Of a stretch of DNA of 57,561 bases, positions 41,132-50,671 are shown one piece after another. The stretch's first letter is position 1. Each line of letters starts with the position of its first letter. The notes below the pieces were generated by a model, which did not search any database, was not told the origin of the DNA, and saw nothing but the letters and a program-made list of their open reading frames with translations. Both the position numbers and the translations under genes were made by a program. The stretch covers positions 24,001 through 81,561 of the forward strand of contig DASUWY010000049.1 of assembly GCA_036378175.1 (NCBI GenBank), given 5' to 3'. This DNA comes from Thermoleophilaceae bacterium (lineage in GTDB: Bacteria > Actinomycetota > Thermoleophilia > Solirubrobacterales > Thermoleophilaceae).

Positions 41132-42670
41132 CTAGGGAGCCGGCCGCGGCCAGGTGTTGAACGTGGCCTGCGGGCTGTCCGCCGGGATCGGCGCGTACGT
41201 GTCACCCACGCCGGGGTGCCGCGGGCAGGCCGGCGACATGATGTTCGGCAGGCACGGGTTGAACGCGTTCACGTTCGGATAGACGTTCTCCACCGGGTAG
41301 TGCCAGAGCGACTGCGACTGCTCGGGGTTCTCGGCGCCGCCCTGCGGGAGCGACTCCTCGATGTTGGTGTAGCCGTCGTGGTCCTGGTCGTCCGAGCCGT
41401 CGAGGATGCCGTCGCCGTCGCTGTCGGCGTTCAGCCAGTTGGTGCCGTCGTAGCTCACCGGATAGTTGCCGTCCTTCGGCACCAGCGAGTTCCACCACTT
41501 CTGGCCTGACAGCGGCCCGTGCGCCTCGGTGAAGTTCGAGAGGCCGTCGCCGTCGATGTCCTTCTCGTCGTCGCTCAGGAAGCAGTCGGCTCCGCCGTTC
41601 TGGTTGAAGGAGTTCATCCAGCCGAGCGGCGTGGTGGCCGAGTCGACGAAGGAGCCGCCGGCGGCCTGGTAGCTGAGCACGTCGCCGTTGTCGCCGGCCG
41701 TGCCGTTGCCGTTCACGTCGAAGCCGCTCTGCGTGGTGGGGCCCTGGCCGGGCGAGCACGGCGCCGCGGGGCCCGTGGGATCGCCGATCGGGTTGCCCTG
41801 CGCGGTCGGGTTCGTCGTCTGGTCGCCGTCGCTGTAGGACACGACCATCACGTCGTTGTACGGGTTCGGGTTCGGCGGGTAGGGAAGGAAGGTCTGGAGC
41901 TTGTGCGCGGGATCGATCCCGAGCGCCCAGGCGAAGGAGGCCTCGTACTCCTCGAAGAGGGTCAGTGAGTCGCCGTCGAAGTCGGTGTTCGCGTCGCTCG
42001 GATCGAGCGGGTTCGGGTAGGGGCGCTTGCTGGCCGAGGGCCACGGGATCGCGCTCGAGTTCGCGTTGCGGTTGAGGTCGAGCGCCGCCTGGTACTCGTA
42101 ACCGTCGCTCACGCCGTCGCCATCGCTGTCCGCCTTGCAGGGATTCGTGCCGAGGGCGAGCTCGAGCCCGTTGCTGAGCATGTCGCCGTCGCTGTCCGCG
42201 TTCGCGTTGCTGTAGCCGGGGCAGGGCTCAGCCTGCGGCGTGCCGGACTGGATGCTCGCGTTGGGGGACACGATCGGCGACTTCGCGCGCTTCGTGAACG
42301 CGCGGCCTGACCTGCGCGCGATCACGCGCACGAGCAGCCGGGTGGGCTTCTGGGCGCCGCTCTTGTCCGAGAGCAGCACGGCGAGCTTCGTGGGGAGCGT
42401 GACCGTGATGGTCTTCGTGCTGGCCTTGTCGGCCTTCACCCACACCACGCGCTTGCCGGCGCCCATGAACACCACCGTGTCCTTGTGGCGGCCCTTGATG
42501 AAGCCGCTGCCGTGGATCGTGAGCTTGTCGCCGATCTTCAGCTTGAGGGGGTGAATCGACTTCACCACCGGCGCCTTCGAGGCCTTCGCCTTCTTGGCGG
42601 TAGCGGGAATCGCGGCCAGGAAGAAGACCGGAATGGCGAGGAGGGCCAGCAGGAGGGTGCGACGACTCAT
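41132..42670 (-). CDS. Secreted protein with IPT-like domain and thrombospondin type 3-like Ca2+ repeats
   Basis: A 512-residue exported protein. The signal peptide ends near ATA (about residue 25). An N-terminal IPT/TIG-like beta domain contains SIHPLKLKIGDKLTIHGSGF. It is followed by acidic loops such as DSDGDMLSNGLE, DSDGDGVSDGYE, DFDGDSLTLFEE, DIDGDGLSNFTE and DSDGDGILDGSDDQDHDGYTNIEE. These match calcium-binding thrombospondin type 3 or dockerin-like repeats. A calcium-stabilised surface protein is likely. The C-terminus has paired Cys residues and no anchor. Confidence 0.82.
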   Translation of the reverse strand: MSRRTLLLALLAIPVFFLAAIPATAKKAKASKAPVVKSIHPLKLKIGDKLTIHGSGFIKGRHKDTVVFMGAGKRVVWVKADKASTKTITVTLPTKLAVLLSDKSGAQKPTRLLVRVIARRSGRAFTKRAKSPIVSPNASIQSGTPQAEPCPGYSNANADSDGDMLSNGLELALGTNPCKADSDGDGVSDGYEYQAALDLNRNANSSAIPWPSASKRPYPNPLDPSDANTDFDGDSLTLFEEYEASFAWALGIDPAHKLQTFLPYPPNPNPYNDVMVVSYSDGDQTTNPTAQGNPIGDPTGPAAPCSPGQGPTTQSGFDVNGNGTAGDNGDVLSYQAAGGSFVDSATTPLGWMNSFNQNGGADCFLSDDEKDIDGDGLSNFTEAHGPLSGQKWWNSLVPKDGNYPVSYDGTNWLNADSDGDGILDGSDDQDHDGYTNIEESLPQGGAENPEQSQSLWHYPVENVYPNVNAFNPCLPNIMSPACPRHPGVGDTYAPIPADSPQATFNTWPRPAP

Positions 42671-42675
42671 CGAGC

Positions 42676-42681
42676 ACGGTA
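42676..42681 (-). promoter_or_regulatory. Putative -10 box for the thrombospondin-3-like gene
   Basis: TACCGT on the minus strand lies 5 nt before the ATG at 42670. Confidence 0.3.
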
Positions 42682-42721
42682 TCGGCGCGCCCGCGCCACA
42701 CCTTGAGCCCAACTGGACGAT

Positions 42722-43498
42722 TTATCCCAGCGTCGTCAGATTCTCGGCGTGGATCTCCCGCTGGCGCGGCGTGTCGCGGCCCTCGGGCAGCACCGGCGGC
42801 TCCTCCCCGCGCTGGAGTGCGTCGAGGTAATCCGCATCCTCGTGGAGGATGCGCAGCGCCGCGTCGCGCCGCTGGGGCGGACCGTGGCCCGGCACCACCA
42901 GCTCCACCGAATCCACGAGCGGCGCGAGGCGCGCGAGCGTGGCGCGGTAGTCCGCCACCGAGCCGCCGTTCGAGATCCACGGGATCTCCACCGGCGAGAG
43001 GTAATCGCCGCAGATCAGCAGATCCGCGAAACGGGCGAGCAGCGCCGTGCCGTCACTCGTGTGGCCGTCCGCCGGATGGAGCTCGAGCTCCTGATCGCCG
43101 AGCTCCACGTAGCCCGGCACCGGCAGCGACTGCATCCCGGCGAGGGCGAGCGGCGCCGGCCGCACCACATAGTTGCGCGCGTCTTCGTCCCTCAGCTCTC
43201 GCTGCGCCTCGCCCGGAAAGGCACGGATGCGTTCCATCGTCGGGTCGCCCACGCCCAGTGTCAGATCGGGGTAGGCGAAACGTCCAAGCACATGGTCGTA
43301 GTCGGCGTGGGTGGCGAACAGGGCGTTCGGCTCGAAGCCCGCCTGCCGGAGCAGCGGGGGCAGCGCTTCGAGCTCCTCCGGGAAGTAGGGCGAGTCCACC
43401 AGGAGCGTCTCGCCGCCGGCGCGGATCGCCGTTGCGTTGGTCTGCCAGATCAGGCTCGTGACCACGATCGCGTCCGGATGGACGGCGACCGCCTTCAC
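42722..43498 (-). CDS. Metallo-beta-lactamase fold hydrolase
   Basis: A 258-residue MBL-fold protein starting at GTG 43498. The metal-binding signature is H64-A-D66-Y-D68-H69, a slightly changed HxHxDH (Asp in place of the second His). HTSDG, ICGDYLS and VVPGHGP supply later ligands. The substrate is unknown. It starts 2 nt after the stop of the HAD gene, so the two form an operon. An earlier reading would run through the HAD gene in another frame and is rejected. Confidence 0.82.
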   Translation of the reverse strand: MKAVAVHPDAIVVTSLIWQTNATAIRAGGETLLVDSPYFPEELEALPPLLRQAGFEPNALFATHADYDHVLGRFAYPDLTLGVGDPTMERIRAFPGEAQRELRDEDARNYVVRPAPLALAGMQSLPVPGYVELGDQELELHPADGHTSDGTALLARFADLLICGDYLSPVEIPWISNGGSVADYRATLARLAPLVDSVELVVPGHGPPQRRDAALRILHEDADYLDALQRGEEPPVLPEGRDTPRQREIHAENLTTLG

Positions 43499-43500
43499 GG

Positions 43501-44181
43501 TTACGCCACGCCCAGGAGCTTGGCGGCGTCGCGCAGCGTCTTCACCTCGGCATCCGGCTTCTTCTGGCCGGCCTCGAGAGGGTCGCCGTGGCGGTTCACC
43601 CAGATCACGGGGATCTTCGCCTTGATGCACGGCTCCACGTCGGCGTGGTAGCCGCTCGCGATGTGCACCCAGCCCTTCTTGCCTTCGATCCGGCGCTGGC
43701 ACTCCTTGAAGTGGGCGGGATCCGGCTTGTAGCTGCGCACCTGCTGCGCGGTGACCACGAGGTCGAAGTCCACGCGGAAATGCCTCCGTGTGGCGCCGAG
43801 CAGCTTGTCGTCGATGTTCGACAGGATCCCGATGTCGAACTTCTTGGCGAAGCGCTCGAGCTGCGCGTTGGTCTCACGGAAGGCGGGCCACGCGGGCACG
43901 CTGTTCGGCAGGAAGTTGGAGCGCGAGGGCTCGAGGTCCCAGCCCATCTCCTTGGCTGACCGCACTGCCGTCCGCCTCAGGACCTCCGCGTAGAGCTCGT
44001 AGGAGCCGCCCTGAATTTCGTGCTGGATGTCCAGGAACAGCGGCATCAGCACGCTCCGGTCGATGGTGAAGCCCTCTCGGTCGGCTTCCTTCTGGTACGC
44101 GTCGAAAGCGCCCGACTCCCAGTCGATAAGGGTGCCGTAGCAGTCGAAGCTCACGAAGCGGACGTCTTTGGGTAGTGGCAC
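43501..44181 (-). CDS. HAD-superfamily hydrolase (haloacid dehalogenase type II-like)
   Basis: A 226-residue hydrolase. The nucleophile is D13 in SFDCYGTLID, motif II is SN in GILSNID, and the lysine of motif III is in SYKPDP. WVHIASGYHADVEP is close to the loop seen in L-2-haloacid dehalogenases and related phosphatases. AGGAGAG precedes the ATG at 44181. It is divergent from sucC and is the first gene of a pair with the MBL-fold protein. The substrate is not known. Confidence 0.87.
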   Translation of the reverse strand: MPLPKDVRFVSFDCYGTLIDWESGAFDAYQKEADREGFTIDRSVLMPLFLDIQHEIQGGSYELYAEVLRRTAVRSAKEMGWDLEPSRSNFLPNSVPAWPAFRETNAQLERFAKKFDIGILSNIDDKLLGATRRHFRVDFDLVVTAQQVRSYKPDPAHFKECQRRIEGKKGWVHIASGYHADVEPCIKAKIPVIWVNRHGDPLEAGQKKPDAEVKTLRDAAKLLGVA

Positions 44182-44206
44182 TGCTCTCCTTGGCAGAAGC
44201 TTGCGA

Positions 44207-44212
44207 TAGGGT
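44207..44212 (+). promoter_or_regulatory. Putative -10 box for sucCD
   Basis: TAGGGT lies 42 nt before the ATG of sucC. Here a leader with AGGA (near 44248) is present, unlike in the leaderless-type genes. Confidence 0.35.
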
Positions 44213-44254
44213 CTCGCGCCCCGGCGGGCGGCGGGCGGGACATTCTAGGAAGTT

Positions 44255-45397
44255 ATGGACCTTCTCGAATATCAGGGAAAACAGCTCTTCGCGAAGCACG
44301 GCGTGCCGGTGCCTGAGGGCAAGCCCGCTTCCACCGTGGAAGAGGCCGTGGCGGCCGGCGAGGAGCTCGGCTACCCCGTTGTGGTGAAGGCGCAGGTTCT
44401 GATTGGGGGCCGCGGCAAGGCGGGCGGCGTGAAGCTCGCGAGGAACAGGGCCGAGCTCGAGGAGAACGCCAACGCGATCCTCGGGATGGACATCAAGGGC
44501 TTCACCGTCCACGAGCTCTACATCGAGAAGGCATCGGAGATCGACGAGGAGTACTACGCGGCGATCCTGCTGGACCGCACCGCTCGCAGGCCGATGGCGA
44601 TGCTGTCGCGCAAGGGCGGCATGGATATCGAGGCTGTTGCAGACGAGGACCCGAGCGCGATCGCGATCGAGCACATCGATCCGCTGCTGGGCTTCCGCGA
44701 CTTCTACGGCCGCAAGCTTGCTTTCGAGGCGCAGATCGCAGACGACGTGGTGGCGCCGGTCGGCGCGATGCTCGGAAGGCTGTACGAGATGTTCGTCGCA
44801 GAGGACGCCGTGCTCGTGGAGGTGAATCCGCTGCTCATCACCAAGGACCGCCAGGTGGTGGCACTCGACTCCAAGGTCACGATCGACGGCAACGCGCTCT
44901 ACCGGCACAAGGACACCGCCGAGATGCGCAACCTGAGCGCCGAGGATCCGCAGGAGCAGATGGCGCGGGAGCGCGGGCTCACGTTCGTGAAGCTCGACGG
45001 CAACATCGGCATCCTCGGCAACGGTGCGGGTCTCGTGATGTCCACTCTGGACGTGGTGGCGCAGGCCGGCGGCGAGCCGGCGAACTTCCTCGATGCCGGC
45101 GGCGGCTCCAAGGCCGACGCGATCGTGAACGCCGTGGAGGTGATCCTCTCCAACGAGAAGGTCACCGCCGTGCTCTTCAACATCTTCGGCGGGATCACCC
45201 GCTGCGACGAGGTGGCGAACGGGCTCGTGACCGCGTTCAAGCAGCTTCAGCCCAAGGTGCCGTTCGTGGTGCGGCTCGACGGCACGAACGACGAGGAGGG
45301 GCGCAAGATCCTCGCCGAGGCGGACCTCCCCAACGTGCACATCGAGGAGACGATGCTGGGCGCGGCAGATCGGGTAGTGGAGCTCGCGAACTCATGA
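44255..45397 (+). CDS. sucC: Succinyl-CoA synthetase beta subunit
   Basis: A 380-residue ATP-grasp subunit of succinate-CoA ligase, joining succinate and CoA at the cost of ATP or GTP. The N-terminus MDLLEYQGKQLFAKHGVPVP is typical, as are VKAQVLIGGRGKAGGVK, EVNPL and the C-terminal NIFGGITRCDEVA. It overlaps sucD by 4 bp (ATGA). Besides the citric acid cycle, it would draw off the succinyl-CoA made by the methylmalonyl-CoA mutase encoded in the window. Confidence 0.95.
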   Translation: MDLLEYQGKQLFAKHGVPVPEGKPASTVEEAVAAGEELGYPVVVKAQVLIGGRGKAGGVKLARNRAELEENANAILGMDIKGFTVHELYIEKASEIDEEYYAAILLDRTARRPMAMLSRKGGMDIEAVADEDPSAIAIEHIDPLLGFRDFYGRKLAFEAQIADDVVAPVGAMLGRLYEMFVAEDAVLVEVNPLLITKDRQVVALDSKVTIDGNALYRHKDTAEMRNLSAEDPQEQMARERGLTFVKLDGNIGILGNGAGLVMSTLDVVAQAGGEPANFLDAGGGSKADAIVNAVEVILSNEKVTAVLFNIFGGITRCDEVANGLVTAFKQLQPKVPFVVRLDGTNDEEGRKILAEADLPNVHIEETMLGAADRVVELANS

Positions 45398-46278
45398 GCA
45401 TCCTGGTCGACAAGGGGACGAAGCTCGTCGTGACCGGTCTGACCGGACGCGAGGGCAGCTTCCACGGCCTCAACAACAAGCGCTACGGCACCGACGTCGT
45501 GGCCGGCGTGACGCCGGGCAAGGGCGGGCTCGACGTTGAGGGCATCCCCGTGTTCAACACGATCGGCGACGCCGTGGAGCAGGCCGGCGCGAACACGGCG
45601 ATGATCTTCGTGCCGCCGCGTTTCGCCGCCGACTCCATCCTGGAGGCGGCCGAGGCGGGTATCGCGCTGATCGTCTGCATCACGGAGGGCATCCCGGTGC
45701 ACGACATGCTGCGCGTGTACACGCACATCAAGCGCAGCGAGACCACGCGCCTGATCGGGCCGAACTGCCCGGGCGTACTGTCGCCCGGGAAGGCCAACGT
45801 GGGGATCATCCCGGCGCACTTCTTCTCAGAGGGCAACGTGGGGCTCGTGTCGCGCTCGGGCACGCTCACCTACCAGATCGGCAACGAGCTGGCCCAACGC
45901 GGCCTCGGCAACTCCTCGATCGTCGGGATCGGTGGCGACCCCGTGCCGGGCTCGTCCTTCATCGACGTGATCACTCTGTTCGAGCAGGACCCCGAGACCG
46001 ACGTGATCGTGATGTGCGGCGAGATCGGCGGCGAGGAGGAGGAGCTCACCGCGAAGTTCATCGCCGACAACGTGTCGAAGCCGGTGGTGGGCTACATCGC
46101 GGGCTTCACCGCGCCGGAGGGCAAGACGATGGGACACGCCGGCGCGATCGTGAGCGGCTCGAAGGGCACCGCGGCGGCGAAGGCCGAGGCGCTCGAGGCG
46201 TGCGGTGTGAGGGTCGGGCGCACGCCCACCGAGGTGGCGGAGATTGCCACCGAGCTGGCCAAGGCCGCCGTCTCCTAG
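45394..46278 (+). CDS. sucD: Succinyl-CoA synthetase alpha subunit
   Basis: A 294-residue CoA-binding subunit. The Rossmann segment [12 protein letters not shown] lies near the start. The phosphorylated histidine is H248 in [26 protein letters not shown] and the SRSGTLTYQ motif are typical. It forms an operon with sucC through a 4-bp overlap. Confidence 0.95.
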   Translation: MSILVDKGTKLVVTGLTGREGSFHGLNNKRYGTDVVAGVTPGKGGLDVEGIPVFNTIGDAVEQAGANTAMIFVPPRFAADSILEAAEAGIALIVCITEGIPVHDMLRVYTHIKRSETTRLIGPNCPGVLSPGKANVGIIPAHFFSEGNVGLVSRSGTLTYQIGNELAQRGLGNSSIVGIGGDPVPGSSFIDVITLFEQDPETDVIVMCGEIGGEEEELTAKFIADNVSKPVVGYIAGFTAPEGKTMGHAGAIVSGSKGTAAAKAEALEACGVRVGRTPTEVAEIATELAKAAVS

Positions 46279-46374
46279 CCGCGCTTCACCGGCCGCCGCT
46301 CACCCCCAGCTTGCGGTACGGCCGCCCCCGTGGTAGGGAGATAGCACTCGCGTTGGCCCCTACTGGAGGTTCCC

Positions 46375-48021
46375 TTGGCCCGTCCACTGTCCCTTCGCTC
46401 TGCCCTGCTGGTCGCGCTTGGCGCCGCCCTGCTTCTGGCCTGTTTCGTGCGCCCCGCGCACGCCGCGTTCCCTGGCGCCAACGGCAAGATCGTCTTCGAC
46501 CGCGCGAACTTCGTGGCAGGGATCGGCTCTGCCAATCGGCTCGCCTCGGGCGGGTGGCCGCAGCAGCAGCTCCCGTCTCTCCAGCCGCGGGGCGGCGCGG
46601 CGCCGGTCGACCAGATCTGGACGATGAACCCGGACGGCAGCGCGCAGGTGAACATCGACAACACGGCGAGCATCGACTTCGACGCCGCATGGTCGGCCGA
46701 CGGAACGAAGATCGCGTTCGTCCGCGTCGACAGCAACGTGGGCCAGATCTGGGTGATGAACGCGGACGGCTCCGGACAGCACAACGTGACCAACAATCCG
46801 GCAAACAACGACTCCCAGCCCGCGTGGTCGCCCGACGGCACGCAGATCACATTCGTGCGCGTGAACTCCAGCACCAACAGCGAGGACATCTGGGTGATGA
46901 ACGCGGACGGCACCGGCGCCCACGCCGTGTTCACGGCACCGGTTGACAGCGACTTCGGGCATCCCAACTGGTCCCCGGACGGAACGCGAATCGCATTTAC
47001 CGACCTCGCCGCGGGGCGGCTCCTCGTGGGGAGCGCGGACGGCAGCGGAGTGCCGCAGGACGTCAGCAACGGCGACGGGCACGACGACTACCCGAACTGG
47101 TCCCCGGACGGAACGCGGCTCGTGTTCGCGAAGGTCCCGGCGAACTCGCAGTCCGGAGCGTTCCAGATCTGGGTCGCGAACGCCGACGGATCGGGAGCGC
47201 ACGCCGTCACCACGCCGGACCTCGACTACGGCCAGCCCGGATCGCATGAGGACTGGTTCCCGGCGTGGTCGCCGGACGGCACGCAGATCGTCTACCAGTA
47301 CTACAACGGCTCCCCCGGTCCGCTCATCAACCAGCAGACCGTCTGGACTGTGGCCCCCGACGGCACGGGCAACCATCAGGTGAGCACGCCGGACAACTCG
47401 AACTCGGACCAGGCACCGGACTGGCAGCCGGTTGGCGCTCCCGCCTCGGCCGCCACGCTGCCGACGGGTTGCAGTACGAGTTCCACGGTGGTCGTCCACG
47501 CGGCCGATGCCACGGGATTCAAGTCGGCACTCAACGTTCACTACAAGGTCGACGGCGGCGCCGAGCAGGTCGCGGCAGCGGACGCGTCGGGCAACGTCGC
47601 GATCACGGTCCCGAACGGCACGCACTCGCTCGAGTACTGGGCTGGCGACGCCGCCGGCTACCAGGAGGCGACGCACCACACGGGCACGGTCGCCGTGGAC
47701 ACCGTGAACAAGTGCGCACCGAAGGTGGCCGTGGCGGGCGTGCGCCGCGCGTGCGTGGCGAAGACGTTCCGCATCCGCGTGCACGTGTCCACGGTGGGCG
47801 CGGCCAAGCGCGTCCGGGTGTTCCTTGGGAAGAAGCGGCTGATCTCGACCACGAGGACGTCGTTCACGCTCAAGATCAACCCGAAGAAGCTCGGTCACCG
47901 CACACGGCTGCGGATAGTCGCCACCAGTGCCACCGGCCAGGTGACGACGATCAGCCGCACCGTCACGCGCTGCGCGGTCGCGAAGCCGCACCGCCACACC
48001 GCGCCGCGCTTCACCGGCTGA
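46375..48021 (+). CDS. Secreted TolB-like PD40 beta-propeller protein
   Basis: A 548-residue exported protein starting at TTG, supported by GGAGG 5 nt upstream. The signal peptide ends at AHA near residue 27. Six to seven PD40 repeats follow, each with a WSPDGT(K/Q/R)I core and an IWVMNADGSG-like entry. They should form a beta-propeller like that of TolB. The C-terminal 200 residues are Ig-like and basic with several Cys. No catalytic residues are seen. A surface scaffold or binding role is inferred. Confidence 0.82.
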   Translation: MARPLSLRSALLVALGAALLLACFVRPAHAAFPGANGKIVFDRANFVAGIGSANRLASGGWPQQQLPSLQPRGGAAPVDQIWTMNPDGSAQVNIDNTASIDFDAAWSADGTKIAFVRVDSNVGQIWVMNADGSGQHNVTNNPANNDSQPAWSPDGTQITFVRVNSSTNSEDIWVMNADGTGAHAVFTAPVDSDFGHPNWSPDGTRIAFTDLAAGRLLVGSADGSGVPQDVSNGDGHDDYPNWSPDGTRLVFAKVPANSQSGAFQIWVANADGSGAHAVTTPDLDYGQPGSHEDWFPAWSPDGTQIVYQYYNGSPGPLINQQTVWTVAPDGTGNHQVSTPDNSNSDQAPDWQPVGAPASAATLPTGCSTSSTVVVHAADATGFKSALNVHYKVDGGAEQVAAADASGNVAITVPNGTHSLEYWAGDAAGYQEATHHTGTVAVDTVNKCAPKVAVAGVRRACVAKTFRIRVHVSTVGAAKRVRVFLGKKRLISTTRTSFTLKINPKKLGHRTRLRIVATSATGQVTTISRTVTRCAVAKPHRHTAPRFTG

Positions 48022-48040
48022 CAGCCACTCAACGGATCGT

Positions 48041-48076
48041 CATGCGCGGACTCTCGTTATCGTGAGTCCGCGCATG
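48041..48076 (+). promoter_or_regulatory. Perfect 13-bp inverted repeat covering the aminotransferase start codon
   Basis: CATGCGCGGACTC 48041-48053 pairs with GAGTCCGCGCATG 48064-48076 around TCGTTATCGT. The right arm contains the ATG (48074-48076). It could be an operator, a terminator for the preceding gene or a hairpin that hides the start codon. Confidence 0.6.
48058..48063 (+). promoter_or_regulatory. Putative -10 box for the aminotransferase gene
   Basis: TATCGT in the loop of the inverted repeat lies 10 nt before the ATG at 48074. The same box and spacing precede the cyclodeaminase-family gene at 26630. Confidence 0.4.
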
Positions 48077-49177
48077 GCTGAGCAGAAGCTGATCTCGTTC
48101 GCGCGCGGCGCGCCGTCGCTCGACATCATCGCGGTCGACGAGCTCGCGCAATCCGCCGAGCGCGCTCTGCGCGGCGATCCCGCCGGAGCGTTCGGCTATG
48201 GCACCGCCGTCGGCTATCCCCCGCTGCGCGAGTGGATCGCCGAGAGGCAGTCGGTGCCGGTCGAGCGCGTGGTCACGACGAACGGGTCAATGCAGGCGGA
48301 CGCATTCCTCTTCGAGCTGATGGTGGACCCCGGCGACGTGGTGGTGGTTGAGGCGCCCACGTACGACCGCACACTGCTGTCGCTCCAGAAGCTGGGGGCG
48401 CAGGTGCTGGCGATCCCCCTCGAGCCGGACGGCATCGATGTGGAGGCGCTGGCGGCGGCCCTCGAGGAGGGCCTCAGGCCGAAGCTCGCGCACGTGATTC
48501 CGAACTTCCAGAACCCCGCGGGCTACACGCTGTCGCTCGACAAGCGGCGCCGGCTGCTCGAGCTCGCCGAGCAGTACGACTTCGTGATCTTCGAGGACGA
48601 CCCCTACATCGAGCTTCGCTTCGAGGGCGAGCGACTCCCCACCATGCTGTCGATGGACCGCGCCGACAAGGTGGTGTACGCGTCTTCGTTCTCGAAGACG
48701 GTCTGCCCCGGCATACGCGTGGGCTACCTCGTCGGTCCAGAGCCGGTGATCGGGGCGATCGTGAAGCTCGCCACCGAGACCTACATCTCGCCGAGCATGG
48801 TGTCCCAGGCGATCGTCACGGAGTTCTGCCGCTCGGGCGCGATCGAAAGCTCGATCGAGACGGTGAAGAACGCGCTGCGCGAGCGGCGCGACGCACTCGC
48901 TAGCGCGCTGCGCCGGGAGCTCCCGGAGGCGAAGTTCGTGGAGCCGGACGGTGGCTACTTCCTCTGGGTCGAGTTGCCGGAGGGCAGCGACGTGGACGTG
49001 CTCTTCGAGAACGCGCGCGACCGCGGCCTCGTGTTCGTGAAGGGCACGGACTTCCTGATCGAGGGTGGGCAGAACACGCTGCGCATCGCTTACTCGGGCG
49101 TGACGCCGGCGGAGATCGACGAGGGCGTCTCCCGGCTGGCCGAGGCATACCGCGGCGTGGCGGACGCCGCCGCGTGA
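48074..49177 (+). CDS. PLP-dependent aminotransferase, class I/II (2-aminoadipate/aromatic type)
   Basis: A 367-residue fold-type I aminotransferase. The PLP lysine is K208 in SFSKTVCPGIRVGY. NFQNPAGYTLS and FEDDPYIELRF match the alpha-aminoadipate/MocR-related subgroup, without the N-terminal DNA-binding domain of MocR regulators. A GTG four codons upstream (48062) is an alternative start. The membrane protein that follows overlaps by 4 bp. The amino acid substrate is not certain. Confidence 0.87.
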   Translation: MAEQKLISFARGAPSLDIIAVDELAQSAERALRGDPAGAFGYGTAVGYPPLREWIAERQSVPVERVVTTNGSMQADAFLFELMVDPGDVVVVEAPTYDRTLLSLQKLGAQVLAIPLEPDGIDVEALAAALEEGLRPKLAHVIPNFQNPAGYTLSLDKRRRLLELAEQYDFVIFEDDPYIELRFEGERLPTMLSMDRADKVVYASSFSKTVCPGIRVGYLVGPEPVIGAIVKLATETYISPSMVSQAIVTEFCRSGAIESSIETVKNALRERRDALASALRRELPEAKFVEPDGGYFLWVELPEGSDVDVLFENARDRGLVFVKGTDFLIEGGQNTLRIAYSGVTPAEIDEGVSRLAEAYRGVADAAA

Positions 49178-49947
49178 CGGACGCGCCGCGGCTCGACCTA
49201 CTTCGCCCTCGCGACATCGGCGGCCTCTTCGGCGACGCCTTCAACGCCTACTCGCGCAACTTCACGGCCTTCATCGCGATCGGCGCGGCGGTGGTGGTGC
49301 CGGTCGAGCTGATCGTCTCCGGGCTTGGCCTCGGCGAGCTGAGCGGCGGCTATCGGCGGACGGGCACCGCTGCCGTGGCCGGTGTTCTGCTGGCGCAGAG
49401 CTATCTGCTCATCGGCCCCCTTGTGACGGCGATGGTGATCCACGCGCTGCTCGCCGTGGCGGACGGCCGGCGGCCCAATCCACGGCAGGCCATCACTAGC
49501 GGGCTCGAGGCCTTTCGCCCCATCTTCCTCGCGGTGCTCATCGCGGCGGCGGGCGTGGTGCTCGGGTTCATCCTGCTGATCCTGCCGGGGTTCTGGCTCT
49601 TGGTGCGCTGGTACTTCACGCCGCAGGCGGTGGTGGTGGATGGGCGCCGCGGAGCTGCGGCGCTCGAGCGGAGCGCCGAGCTCGTGAGGGGGTCCTGGTG
49701 GCGGGTGTTCGGGCTCGTGGTGTTCGCGACGGTGGCCGCGGGAATCCCGGCAACGCTCATACAGCTGCCATTCAACGCTTGGGCGAGCTCGGCCGACAGC
49801 TCGGCGATCTCGCTCGCGGGCGAGATCATCGCGTCCGCGTTCACCGCGCCCTTCCAGGCGCTGATACTCACGCTCCTCTACTTCGACCTGCTCGCGCGCC
49901 GCAGCCTGCCGGCGATGGTGCCGCCGGTGCAGCCGCCGCCGGCCTAG
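49174..49947 (+). CDS. Polytopic membrane protein of unknown function
   Basis: A 257-residue membrane protein with about six helices. The N-terminal LRPRDIGGLFGDAFNAYSRNF and the central WYFTPQAVVVDGRRGAAALERSAELVRGSWWRVFG resemble glycerophosphodiesterase-associated or DUF975-like membrane domains. The GTG start overlaps the aminotransferase stop as GTGA, so the two are co-translated. It converges with the DtxR-type gene, with only 4 bp between stops. Its function is unknown. Confidence 0.72.
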   Translation: MTDAPRLDLLRPRDIGGLFGDAFNAYSRNFTAFIAIGAAVVVPVELIVSGLGLGELSGGYRRTGTAAVAGVLLAQSYLLIGPLVTAMVIHALLAVADGRRPNPRQAITSGLEAFRPIFLAVLIAAAGVVLGFILLILPGFWLLVRWYFTPQAVVVDGRRGAAALERSAELVRGSWWRVFGLVVFATVAAGIPATLIQLPFNAWASSADSSAISLAGEIIASAFTAPFQALILTLLYFDLLARRSLPAMVPPVQPPPA

Positions 49948-49951
49948 CCGG

Positions 49952-50665
49952 CTAGCGGCCGAAGCGGTCCTTGGTGAGCACCAGCTTGTCCGGGAGGACG
50001 GTGCGCGGGGGAGGCGAGGGGTCCGCGATCACCGACACGGTCTCGGCCACGCTGCGGGTGACGGCATGGGTGCGGCCGCCGGCCTGCACCGCCACCTCGT
50101 CCTCGCCGGACGACGCGAGCTCGCCCTCGAGGCCCGGGTAGAGACCCGCTTCCTTGAGATAGAGCAGCAGGTCCTCGGCCTCGTTCTCGAAGCGGAGGAT
50201 GCGCACACTCGCGCCCTCCTGCACGTCGGCAAGGGGCACGCCTTCCTCGCGCACTCCCTCGATGATCGGGTGACCGTGCGGGCACGTGGTGGCGTCGCCT
50301 ATGGCGGCGAGCATCCGCTCCTCGAGCACGGGCGACATCGCGTGCTCGAGCCGTTCCGCCTCCTCGTGCACCTCGTGCCACGGGATGCCGAGCACGTCGG
50401 TTAGGAAGCGCTCGATCAGGCGGTGCCGGCGGACGATGGCCGAGGCATGCTCGTGTCCTGACTCGGTGAACTCGAGTGACTTGTCCTCCTTGCGGTGCAC
50501 GTAGCCGTCCGCCTCGAGGCGGCCCACCATCTCGTGCACCGTCGGCGCCGAGAGCTGCATAGCCCGGGCGATGTTCGCGCCGGTTATCGGGAGCTTCGCC
50601 TCCTGCAGCCAGTAGATGGTCTGGAGGTACTCCTCCTCGGCGACAGTCGCCTCGTGCTGGGCCAT
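49952..50665 (-). CDS. DtxR/MntR-family metal-dependent repressor
   Basis: A 237-residue regulator. The N-terminal winged helix (EEEYLQTIYWLQE, ITGANIARAMQLSAPTVHEMVGRLE) is followed by a dimerisation/metal domain (HRLIERFLTDVLGIPWHEVHEEAERLEHAMS) with His and Glu ligands and a CPHGHPI motif. A C-terminal SH3/FeoA-like domain comes last. Family members sense Fe2+ or Mn2+ and control metal uptake. No target gene is adjacent. It is divergent from the DNA ligase gene with 16 bp between. Confidence 0.9.
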   Translation of the reverse strand: MAQHEATVAEEEYLQTIYWLQEAKLPITGANIARAMQLSAPTVHEMVGRLEADGYVHRKEDKSLEFTESGHEHASAIVRRHRLIERFLTDVLGIPWHEVHEEAERLEHAMSPVLEERMLAAIGDATTCPHGHPIIEGVREEGVPLADVQEGASVRILRFENEAEDLLLYLKEAGLYPGLEGELASSGEDEVAVQAGGRTHAVTRSVAETVSVIADPSPPPRTVLPDKLVLTKDRFGR

Positions 50666-50671
50666 GCAAGG

